Below, piece after piece: positions 1 through 5,791 of a stretch of 8,024 nt of DNA (the first letter of the stretch is position 1; every line of letters begins with the position of its first letter). The stretch comes from Candidatus Poseidoniales archaeon (lineage in GTDB: Archaea; Thermoplasmatota; Poseidoniia; Poseidoniales; Thalassarchaeaceae). Made by a program: the position numbers and the translations under genes. The notes under the pieces are model-generated. The model was given only the letters and a program-made list of their open reading frames with translations. It did no database searches and was not told the DNA's origin. The stretch covers positions 1 through 8,024 of the forward strand of contig JAPKEY010000065.1 in NCBI GenBank assembly GCA_028821815.1, given 5' to 3'.

Positions 1-362
1 ATGAGGAGCATGAGAATTCCACCAGTAGCTGCGTTTGAACCTGCAGCCTGGACAGTTGCAGCTGTTGGTTCGTAGTAAATGCTAGAGAGACTAGCGATTG
101 CATCTGGTTCATGAGCCATCCAGAGTCCAATGAAAGTGAAAGCAGCACCGATGCTGGTCCACAACATACCGTGCATCATCCATGCAACTGTTCCAGAGCC
201 TTTACGGCCTTCAAAGATGTCTCCACCAGGCCCCAATGCCTTCTCCATGAAGAAGTCAGTCATGTCTCTAATGAGTTCTTGGAAAATGGGTACTCCTCGG
301 TTCACAAGGGCCCATATTAACAAGAAACTGACCCATAGCGTGATGATATCGACGATTAACAT
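1..362 (-). CDS. Partial membrane protein, possible heme-copper oxidase subunit I (C-terminal part off window)
   Basis: This frame is open from an ATG at 362 to the left edge and gives 120 residues with no stop. An in-frame TGA lies just upstream at 366-368, so the start is fixed. A near-perfect Shine-Dalgarno sits 6 nt before the ATG. Residues about 2-20 form a first membrane segment. An amphipathic stretch rich in charged residues follows (about 27-56), then a second membrane segment at about 57-82 (GTVAWMMHGMLWTSIGAAF). A loop follows, and a third hydrophobic segment begins near residue 113 (GGILMLL). The second segment and its following loop resemble helix I of heme-copper oxidase subunit I, but the diagnostic haem and copper histidines would lie beyond the edge. 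The oxidase call is therefore an inference. If correct, the first helix is an N-terminal addition. Alternatives include any polytopic membrane protein. The gene itself is well supported by frame, start and SD. Confidence 0.6.
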   Translation of the reverse strand, partial: MLIVDIITLWVSFLLIWALVNRGVPIFQELIRDMTDFFMEKALGPGGDIFEGRKGSGTVAWMMHGMLWTSIGAAFTFIGLWMAHEPDAIASLSSIYYEPTAATVQAAGSNAATGGILMLL

Positions 363-368
363 ACATCA

Positions 369-376
369 CACCTCCT
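369..376 (-). promoter_or_regulatory. Strong Shine-Dalgarno site for the partial membrane protein gene
   Basis: On the minus strand the bases read AGGAGGTG, complementary to the usual archaeal 16S 3' end, and lie 6 nt before the ATG at 362. The site overlaps the TAG stop codon (375-377) of the upstream 90-residue gene. This points to one mRNA with close coupling of the two genes. It also fixes the start of the downstream gene. Confidence 0.8.
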
Positions 377-647
377 AATCCTCTAGGGCCTCACCCATGA
401 CGGTCGCAACCATCATTCCAAAACCAATCATGATTCCAATCAAGAATATCCAGATTCCGCTATTGGCCAATCCACCGAAAAGTGAGATGACGTCGCCAAG
501 TGCTGGAATTTCTGAACCGGGGAACAAAACGCCGTGAAGAATGAGTAAAGCGAATGCTGCGACAATGCTGACGACCAACATGACTCTTGCCATTGGTGGT
601 TCATCGTCGCCAAGCGTGACATCAGGTAAATTTGAATTGAAAGCCAT
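375..647 (-). CDS. Small two-helix membrane protein, function unknown
   Basis: This encodes a 90-residue protein. A polar, acidic N-terminus of about 18 residues is followed by a membrane segment at about 20-42 (ARVMLVVSIVAAFALLI). A short loop with glycine and proline follows, then a second membrane segment at about 62-84, and the protein ends in an acidic tail (GEALED). There is no signal-peptide cleavage motif and no recognisable catalytic motif. The ATG at 647 is preceded by a partial SD (GGTGA, 658-662) with a 10-nt spacer. The gene ends inside the SD of the next gene, so the two are almost certainly co-transcribed. Its size and position would suit a small accessory subunit or assembly factor of the complex formed by the downstream membrane protein, possibly a terminal oxidase. 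That role is inferred from position only, and I do not recognise the family. Confidence 0.7.
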   Translation of the reverse strand: MAFNSNLPDVTLGDDEPPMARVMLVVSIVAAFALLILHGVLFPGSEIPALGDVISLFGGLANSGIWIFLIGIMIGFGMMVATVMGEALED

Positions 648-664
648 TTCTAAACACTCACCAA

Positions 665-685
665 GGTTTGCCCTTTGGGCAACCC
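665..685 (-). repeat. Inverted repeat in the leader of the 90-residue gene
   Basis: The arms TTGCCC (668-673) and GGGCAA (677-682) flank a 3-base loop. After one mismatch, two more G-C pairs extend the stem (665-666 with 684-685). It lies just upstream of the partial SD, so in RNA it could influence translation of the membrane-protein operon. There is no U-tract, so it does not look like an intrinsic terminator. Confidence 0.4.
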
Positions 686-699
686 GGCCACCAGCAGGG

Positions 700-711
700 C
701 GCTCATAAGCG
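700..711 (-). repeat. Small inverted repeat (4-bp stem, 4-base loop)
   Basis: The arms CGCT (700-703) and AGCG (708-711) enclose a four-base loop. A stem this short could arise by chance. It is listed because it lies between two stronger hairpins in the same 102-bp gap. Confidence 0.2.
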
Positions 712-725
712 TTCGGCGAATCTAT

Positions 726-744
726 GGACCCCCATAGGGGGTCC
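726..744 (-). terminator. Perfect 8-bp hairpin directly after the RaSEA stop codon, possible 3' end structure
   Basis: The arms GGACCCCC (726-733) and GGGGGTCC (737-744) are perfectly complementary around a 3-base loop. On the minus strand the stem begins 6 nt after the RaSEA stop codon. The G/C-rich stem would be very stable in RNA. No run of U follows (the next bases are ATAGATTCG), and archaeal termination normally relies on a U-tract, so it may instead protect the 3' end or mark a processing site. A similar hairpin follows the peptidase gene at 6524-6542. Confidence 0.45.
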
Positions 745-749
745 GAGTC

Positions 750-1982
750 TCAAGGTGAGAGGAGCGCCTCAACAGGAAGAAGTCGACGATCAAGTCCGCT
801 TCCAAGGGGTATAGGGAGTGATGTATCTAGCGTGATTTCTGCCGACCACCGGTTCTCACAATCGCAGGTCAAACCCTCAAACTCTAGCAATGATCCTGAA
901 ACCGAATAGCGTTCAATGGCTGCGGCAACTTCTTTGTCACAGAGACCGCAATTGTGTGCACCTCGTATCGAGCCGGCCGCTGTTGGGTGAACAATGAGGC
1001 GAGTGATTGCATCACTGCCCTCTGGTTGAATGTCAGAATGCACATTGCGAATCATTTGTACCAACGACCACAACCAAGGTGGTCGATATTCTCGATGTCG
1101 AAAAATTCGATCGACAATAGTTCGCCTCTGGATGTTCATCGGATTCACACTAATTTCATCACTATCTGCAGCGATTTCTTGAATCCATTTTGTCGTATGG
1201 TGGAGGGCATCTCCTTCCGACATAAATGGGGGCTTGAAAAGCAAGTAAGATTTGGCTCTCAAACCGTGTGATTGCAAGGTGTTAACTGCCTTCTTCCAAG
1301 TCTTGATTCTGAACCCTTTGTTGCAATGGAATTTCAGGACCTCATCATCATGAGCTTCTAGTCCGATGGCGACTGTGCATCCTGGGTGTTTCTCAGCGAC
1401 CCAAGCGATCTTCTCTTCGTGGCATAGATGAGCTTGAGCTTCGACAATCAGATGTTTGCCCATTGCGGCAGTTTCCGTGAGGACTGTTTCCTGCCAATCC
1501 ACTGGATTCTCTTCATCCTCGAAGAATGTCCCTGAGGTGTAGACTTTGATCATGTCACAGCCCTCAAAATCGTTGAGTTCGTTCTTAGCAGCCAACCATT
1601 GGGCGTGCAGATTGAGACTGGTTACATCATCGCGTACATCATTGAAATATCCACAGAATGTACAACCTGATTTCCACCACCATTGGCATCCCCGTGTGCG
1701 GAGAATGACTGTCGCCGCTGTGCAAGGTGTACCATCTGGTAGGCGCTCAGGTGTCGTGTAAACGGTCGCAGGTTCGTCAGCATTCCATGATTCACGAATA
1801 CGGATGGATTCAATTGCGTTCTCGGGTGCTTTGACCAGATGATGTAGCTTAACCGCCTTCCCCGGAAGAGCGAGTAAACCGGCGGTCACCTCTTCGGCCA
1901 TGCCCCTGTGGGGCATCGTTCCCGTTTTCAATCCGTCGTCACTGGACATGTACTGAATCTGTACCTGAAAGTTGGTTTCCAC
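750..1982 (-). CDS. Archaeosine biosynthesis radical SAM protein (RaSEA family)
   Basis: This 410-residue protein belongs to the Elp3-like radical SAM family. In archaea, RaSEA works with ArcS to convert lysine-modified preQ0 at position 15 of tRNA into archaeosine. The cluster-binding cysteines are C99, C107 and C110 (TRGCQWWWKSGCTFCGY), with C-x7-C-x2-C spacing. Further family features are VYTSGTFF (147-154), VAIGLEAHDDEV (204-215), NKGF (221-224), SYLLFKPPF (245-253), NPMNIQRRT (280-288) and YRPPWLWS (299-306). A C-terminal set of four cysteines (C345 and C348 in HNCGLCD, C373 and C375 in CDC) could bind zinc. The start is GTG at 1982, with an in-frame stop just upstream at 2001-2003 and a TATA-like box about 28 nt upstream, consistent with a leaderless mRNA. 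A start at the internal ATG at 1949 would remove 11 residues. One oddity is that the usual E-S/T-R-P-E/D motif reads EAQAH at 181-185. Confidence 0.9.
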   Translation of the reverse strand: METNFQVQIQYMSSDDGLKTGTMPHRGMAEEVTAGLLALPGKAVKLHHLVKAPENAIESIRIRESWNADEPATVYTTPERLPDGTPCTAATVILRTRGCQWWWKSGCTFCGYFNDVRDDVTSLNLHAQWLAAKNELNDFEGCDMIKVYTSGTFFEDEENPVDWQETVLTETAAMGKHLIVEAQAHLCHEEKIAWVAEKHPGCTVAIGLEAHDDEVLKFHCNKGFRIKTWKKAVNTLQSHGLRAKSYLLFKPPFMSEGDALHHTTKWIQEIAADSDEISVNPMNIQRRTIVDRIFRHREYRPPWLWSLVQMIRNVHSDIQPEGSDAITRLIVHPTAAGSIRGAHNCGLCDKEVAAAIERYSVSGSLLEFEGLTCDCENRWSAEITLDTSLPIPLGSGLDRRLLPVEALLSP

Positions 1983-2006
1983 GATAGGTGATGTACAAAT
2001 TCACAA

Positions 2007-2014
2007 GATATTCT
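2007..2014 (-). promoter_or_regulatory. TATA-like box for the RaSEA gene
   Basis: On the minus strand this reads AGAATATC, centred about 28 nt before the GTG start at 1982. No SD is present before that GTG. The spacing fits a TATA box driving a leaderless or very short-leader mRNA, which is common in Euryarchaeota. Confidence 0.45.
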
Positions 2015-2039
2015 GATAATTCCACGATGTAGACAAATT

Positions 2040-2057
2040 AGTGTTGTAACACTTTTT
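2040..2057 (+). promoter_or_regulatory. Palindrome followed by five T's in the divergent promoter region
   Basis: The arms AGTGTT (2040-2045) and AACACT (2048-2053) are perfectly complementary around two bases, and the plus strand continues with a run of T's (2053-2057). It lies between the two outward TATA-like boxes. It could be an operator for a dimeric regulator acting on both genes. On the plus strand it also resembles a small intrinsic terminator that would stop transcripts starting to its left. No plus-strand gene is visible there, so the operator reading is somewhat favoured. Confidence 0.35.
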
Positions 2058-2118
2058 CTCATGGTGTTGATAGAAAACTGAAGGGATATGAAACCTATCA
2101 CAATTGTCCGGGTGTGCC

Positions 2119-2126
2119 GTTATAGG
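2119..2126 (+). promoter_or_regulatory. TATA-like box for the MFS transporter operon
   Basis: The bases GTTATAGG are centred about 26 nt before the ATG at 2149. No SD-like sequence lies before that ATG, so a leaderless mRNA starting at or next to the ATG is the simplest reading. An 8-bp palindrome (ACAATTGT, 2100-2107) sits just upstream of the box and could be a regulator site, but is short enough to be chance. Confidence 0.5.
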
Positions 2127-2148
2127 CTGAAAGGGCTTCGCGCAATAC

Positions 2149-4239
2149 ATGCAAGCACTCAAGCAGAAATTACCATCACCTTACGTTGATGGATTATCTG
2201 AGGATGATCGGAAGGCTTGGAGTGGTTGGTATTTCTTCGACTGGGCCAACCAAGCCTACGCTCTTACAGTGATGACTGTCATTGCTCCGGCGTTAATGTC
2301 TAATTTGTACAATAAGGCCACAGGAACTCAAACTGGTGACTCGTTTTATGCATTTGTACTCACAATATCGATGATATTTGTCGTCTTGACCGCACCGGCA
2401 TTAGGTGTGATTGCAGATCGTATGCCAATCAAAAAGAAGTTGCTCAAATGGTACACTGTTGCGGGTATTGTATTCACTGCACTGATGGGGGCCGCACCCT
2501 ACTTTGGCTCTGATGGTTACATTGTTCTCGCTGTAATGTTCACCATCGGCACAATCGGATTCACAGGTGGTAACGTCATCTATTACTCGTTCATGCCTTA
2601 CTTGGGCGAGAGAGAGGATCAGGACAAAGTCTCAACTTGGGGATACATGTATGGATTCATGGGTGGTTCAATATTGCTCATTTTCCACCTAATCATTTTG
2701 TTGGGTGGTGATTTTGGAATTCATAATTGGGATACAAACTTCACAATCGCTGTCATTTTTGTCACATCTTCATTATGGTGGTGGGGCTTTGGAGCATTAA
2801 TATTCAAATGGACACCTGAACCTGAAATTTCCTCTGATTTGGAATGGGAAAGCCTGGGGAAAAATAACCGTTTGCGGGTAATAGGTGCTTTGAAGATCGC
2901 CTATGGACAAGTTGCACAAACAGCAATGGAAATTCGGAAATTCAAGGTACTTGCATTCTTCTTAGTTGCATATCTATTGTTCTATGATGGAGTGAACACA
3001 ATTGCCAGTATGGCTAGTGCGTTTGGAGACTCCGTATTACGACTGGATCAGAAAATGAATATCATGCTCTTACTGACTGTCAACATTGTTGCGATTCCAA
3101 TGACATTTGTTTTCGGTAAACTTGCAGAAAAGAAAGGTACGAAATTTGCATTGATGTTGGCATTGCTCATCTACTGTGCAGTAGCGGTTACTGCGGCAGG
3201 TTTTGCCCCATTGGAATTAGATTCAGAAACCGATGCCAATGCGGATGGCGTACCTGATGATGCGGAATTGACCGAGATGGGCGACTCAACACGTTATGAC
3301 TTTGTATTCACCTGGAATGAAAATCCAGATGAAAATAATCTGACAAATGATAGTGCTTATGTCATGTCGACATTGTACGGTATTTCTTATGAAGATTGGA
3401 TTAGTGATACATCTGAAGGTGATGCTGCCTTCCGTGATGCTTTCCAAGAGTACTTCCCAAAAACTGATTATACTCTGGAAGATTCCGGAAAAAGTACATT
3501 CGGGTCAGGTATTATGGTTTGTTTGTTCATCTTAGTAATGGTCGCTTTATTAGGCGGTGGGCTCATGTGGTTACAAGAGAAAAACATGGGTTGGATGGGA
3601 GTGTTTGCTGCATTCCTTCTCGTCGGTGTTGGAATCTTTGGAGCTTCATTCCTCGCCGGTCAAGCTACTGAAGATGAGAAAAGTATCAAAACGATTTCTG
3701 AAGCGGATGCGGTTGCACTAGTCGCTGCTTTCGATGAGACTGAAGATCATCGATTCTCAATCATTATTGTCGGGGGAAATGATAGCATTGCAGGCTCTTC
3801 TGAAGTGGGTGACATTCATCCAACCGTTGTCGACCGAGGGGGACCTGTCGATTGGTGGGCTTCTACAATGCGAGACCTAGTATGGGCACCACTCGGTCTG
3901 AGTGTTTCGAAGCAATGGATTATTCTCGGATTGTTCATTGGTTGTGCCATGGGTTCAGCTGGTGCACAAGCCCGTTCGATGTTCTCTCAATTAACTCCAA
4001 AAACTCGAACTTCTGAATTCTTCGGATTCTTCGGGTTCCTTGGTAAATCTGCTGCAATGATTGGTACATTCCTCTACGGAATTGCCAGCACGGCTTTCGA
4101 TAGTCGGGTCGCATTGTTGTCGATTACAATTGTCATTCTAGTGGGAACCTATCTCACCAGTAAGGTCGACATTGAGGAAGGCATTCGTGTAGCACAAGAG
4201 GAAGATGCACGAAACGAAGCGCAAGCCATGGAGTCGTGA
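2149..4239 (+). CDS. UMF1-type MFS transporter with a large inserted module
   Basis: This 696-residue membrane protein matches the UMF1 (Atg22-like) branch of the major facilitator superfamily. Family signs are the first helix GWYFFDWANQAYALTVMT (26-43), the cytoplasmic motif GVIADRMPIKKK (86-97), FYDGVNTI at the start of the C-terminal half, and the final block with GAQARSMF, EFFGFFGFLGKSAAMIGTF and a cytoplasmic VDIEEG tail. UMF1 proteins usually have about 430-460 residues. The excess is an insertion of about 235 residues (roughly 353-589) after the ninth helix. It consists of an acidic loop (about 353-451) carrying a calcium-loop-like motif DANADGVPDDAE (362-373), two additional membrane segments (about 454-475 and 482-503), and a second acidic loop (about 505-589). 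That gives about 14 helices. Both loops are predicted to lie outside the cell. The substrate cannot be told from sequence. It is the first gene of an operon with the next gene. Confidence 0.85.
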   Translation: MQALKQKLPSPYVDGLSEDDRKAWSGWYFFDWANQAYALTVMTVIAPALMSNLYNKATGTQTGDSFYAFVLTISMIFVVLTAPALGVIADRMPIKKKLLKWYTVAGIVFTALMGAAPYFGSDGYIVLAVMFTIGTIGFTGGNVIYYSFMPYLGEREDQDKVSTWGYMYGFMGGSILLIFHLIILLGGDFGIHNWDTNFTIAVIFVTSSLWWWGFGALIFKWTPEPEISSDLEWESLGKNNRLRVIGALKIAYGQVAQTAMEIRKFKVLAFFLVAYLLFYDGVNTIASMASAFGDSVLRLDQKMNIMLLLTVNIVAIPMTFVFGKLAEKKGTKFALMLALLIYCAVAVTAAGFAPLELDSETDANADGVPDDAELTEMGDSTRYDFVFTWNENPDENNLTNDSAYVMSTLYGISYEDWISDTSEGDAAFRDAFQEYFPKTDYTLEDSGKSTFGSGIMVCLFILVMVALLGGGLMWLQEKNMGWMGVFAAFLLVGVGIFGASFLAGQATEDEKSIKTISEADAVALVAAFDETEDHRFSIIIVGGNDSIAGSSEVGDIHPTVVDRGGPVDWWASTMRDLVWAPLGLSVSKQWIILGLFIGCAMGSAGAQARSMFSQLTPKTRTSEFFGFFGFLGKSAAMIGTFLYGIASTAFDSRVALLSITIVILVGTYLTSKVDIEEGIRVAQEEDARNEAQAMES

Positions 4240-4243
4240 TTTG

Positions 4244-4966
4244 ATGACAAAGCCGATGAAACACTTCGGTATCATCCAGATGACGCTATCAATTCTCGTC
4301 ATGCCATGTGGTTTCCTCGTGTGGGGCATGGCTGCCATCCCTGGAATTTGGATGTTCCAAGAGGCTGGAACATTAGATGAGGGGGGGCTCCGCTTGGTTG
4401 CACAAGGTGCAGCGGTCGGAATGGGATTGCTGTTCTGGTGCCTACTCGATCTGCTCATCATTGGAATTTTCGGGATGATCTTGCGACCACGAATAGAATC
4501 TGCACAGGCCCCTACACAAAGTTGGCTAACCGTTCGCTGGGGCTTCATGTCACTGTTTCACCGACTGGCGCTTCCATCATTGAAATGGATGGTTCCCTCA
4601 TTCATTGGTGACATATACTTCCGCATGATGGGCGCAAAAATTGGGAAAGGAGCACACCTAAACTCACCAGCCATCAATGATGCTTACATGGTTGAAATAG
4701 GAGAGAAAACTGTGATTGGAGGAGATGCGGTCATCAATGGGCATCTCTTTGAGAATAATGGAATCCACATGGCCAAGGTGAAAATTGGTTCACGTTGTCT
4801 TATCGGTACACAAGCTCAAGTCAATCCAGGATGCATCATTGGAGATGGTGCTGTCATCGCCTCAAAGGCAGTATTGCCCAAGCATACCGAAGTGCCTGCG
4901 GGCGAGGTGTGGGGTGGGATTCCAGCAAAGTGTATCCGTCGTGCAGATGGATCTAAACCGGAGTAA
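4244..4966 (+). CDS. Membrane-anchored left-handed beta-helix (hexapeptide) acyltransferase-like protein
   Basis: This encodes 240 residues from the ATG at 4244, which lies 4 nt after the transporter stop codon. GGAG at 4230-4233 is a possible SD, with a 10-nt spacer. Two membrane segments (about 10-32 and 52-80) are followed by a linker, and then hexapeptide repeats at about 129-227 (GAKIGKGAHL, IGEKTVIGGDAVI, VKIGSRCLIGTQAQV, CIIGDGAVIASKAVL), ending in VWGGIPAK (222-229). The layout resembles the terminal beta-helix domain of Pls/PosA-like peptide synthetases and other hexapeptide acyltransferases. INGHLFE (164-170) carries a histidine (H167) that could be catalytic. The acceptor is unknown. 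The close spacing implies co-transcription with the transporter, and the last 14 bp overlap the PSD-family gene on the other strand. An upstream in-frame ATG at 4205 would overlap the transporter by 35 bp and is less likely. Confidence 0.75.
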   Translation: MTKPMKHFGIIQMTLSILVMPCGFLVWGMAAIPGIWMFQEAGTLDEGGLRLVAQGAAVGMGLLFWCLLDLLIIGIFGMILRPRIESAQAPTQSWLTVRWGFMSLFHRLALPSLKWMVPSFIGDIYFRMMGAKIGKGAHLNSPAINDAYMVEIGEKTVIGGDAVINGHLFENNGIHMAKVKIGSRCLIGTQAQVNPGCIIGDGAVIASKAVLPKHTEVPAGEVWGGIPAKCIRRADGSKPE

Positions 4967-5786
4967 ACAGAATACTTGACCCCGCTTGAACAAACTCTCC
5001 CTTGGGATACTCTGCTTGTTCAGCATTGACACCAATGACATTTGGAGAAAATAGGTCCGAAGGTACACGCACATCAACACGACTTCCGAGGCGTATCATT
5101 CCGTAACGCTGGCCACGACGCATTTCGTCTCCTTCACCCGACCATGGGGCGATGGTTCGAGCGAGCAGCCCGCTGATTTGTGTTGATTCAACATGAAGGC
5201 CATCGGCTCGTACGAATACTGTCCGAACCCGTTCATTCCATGCTGATTCTTTTCGGTATGCAGGCACAAATGGACCTCGAAGCAAACCTTTCCCAGTTCG
5301 ATGTTCCATGCGAATGATGGTTCCAGCAATCGGAGCACGGTTCACATGAACATCCAATGGCGACATGAAGATGGCGGCCCTCCATGCATCTGTTTCTGAT
5401 TCTTCACCCAAAGGTACTGCTTCCCACCTCTGTTCATTTGGAAAATTCAGTGGACCTTCACAAGGGGTTTCATGCCAATCGCCCGTGAGGTCATCATGGA
5501 TTGAAGATTCATCCTTAGCAGGACGGCGTCCTGTTGCTCTTTCTCGCACTACAAACATGATGTGACCGTCTGCTGGAGATACAATGATGCCCTCGTCTTT
5601 GGGAATTGGACGATCTGGGTCACGATAGAAATTGGCGATGATGGCTGTGAGCATGAAACAAAGTATGCCGAAAACATGAGCCAATCCATTCAAATCATCG
5701 ACTATGAGCGCGATGGCCTCGATTGCCAAACCCATCAATAACCAAGTTACAGTTGGTGTGGTTCCACCACGGGCGAAAATGCCCAT
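4953..5786 (-). CDS. Phosphatidylserine decarboxylase family protein (possibly archaetidylserine decarboxylase)
   Basis: This enzyme makes ethanolamine phospholipids by removing CO2 from a serine headgroup, using a pyruvoyl group formed by self-cleavage. From the ATG at 5786 it has 277 residues. Two N-terminal membrane segments (about 10-31 and 36-53) are followed by FYRDPDRPIP, SPADG with D73, FMSPLDVHVNRAP with H147, NERV, GLLARTIAPW, and RLGSRVDV. The G234-S235 bond is the expected cleavage site, and D73, H147 and S235 form the expected catalytic triad, so the enzyme looks intact. The stretch between SPADG and FMSPLDVH is about 35-40 residues longer than in short-type PSDs. The ATG is chosen because GAGGAG lies 8 nt upstream. 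An in-frame GTG at 5795 would overlap the preceding gene by GTGA. In archaea the substrate is usually an ether lipid, but some Marine Group II genomes carry bacterial-type lipid genes, so the backbone is uncertain. Confidence 0.9.
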   Translation of the reverse strand: MGIFARGGTTPTVTWLLMGLAIEAIALIVDDLNGLAHVFGILCFMLTAIIANFYRDPDRPIPKDEGIIVSPADGHIMFVVRERATGRRPAKDESSIHDDLTGDWHETPCEGPLNFPNEQRWEAVPLGEESETDAWRAAIFMSPLDVHVNRAPIAGTIIRMEHRTGKGLLRGPFVPAYRKESAWNERVRTVFVRADGLHVESTQISGLLARTIAPWSGEGDEMRRGQRYGMIRLGSRVDVRVPSDLFSPNVIGVNAEQAEYPKGEFVQAGSSILFTPV

Positions 5787-5791
5787 TCGGT

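Larger units (their letters stand above)
648..749 (-). other. Short gap between RaSEA and the membrane-protein operon, with three hairpins
   Basis: These 102 bases separate the RaSEA stop codon from the 90-residue gene on the same strand. They hold three inverted repeats, at 726-744, 700-711 and 665-685, and a partial SD (GGTGA) at 658-662. No convincing TATA box is seen. The only AT-rich candidate on the minus strand is TTATGA at 703-708, inside the middle hairpin. The operon may therefore be transcribed by read-through from RaSEA or from a weak promoter here. No small ORF is supported. Confidence 0.5.

Noticed and set aside
130..378. Open plus-strand frame of 82 codons near the left edge
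   Set aside because: The minus strand has a strong SD, a fixed start and membrane-protein composition over the same bases. The plus frame looks like its shadow.
954..1271. Open plus-strand frame of 105 codons
   Set aside because: It lies wholly opposite the conserved RaSEA-type gene, has no domain-like composition and no promoter or SD of its own.
1983..2148. Possible tRNA or small RNA gene in the divergent gap
   Set aside because: No cloverleaf, conserved T-loop sequence or paired architecture beyond the short palindrome was found.
4205..4243. Longer start for the acyltransferase-like gene
   Set aside because: It would overlap the transporter by 35 bp and add 13 charged residues before the first membrane segment. 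The ATG at 4244 lies right after the transporter stop.
4138..4548. Minus-strand open frame of 136 codons
   Set aside because: It is antisense to the transporter end and the acyltransferase-like gene, and its residue pattern is not protein-like.
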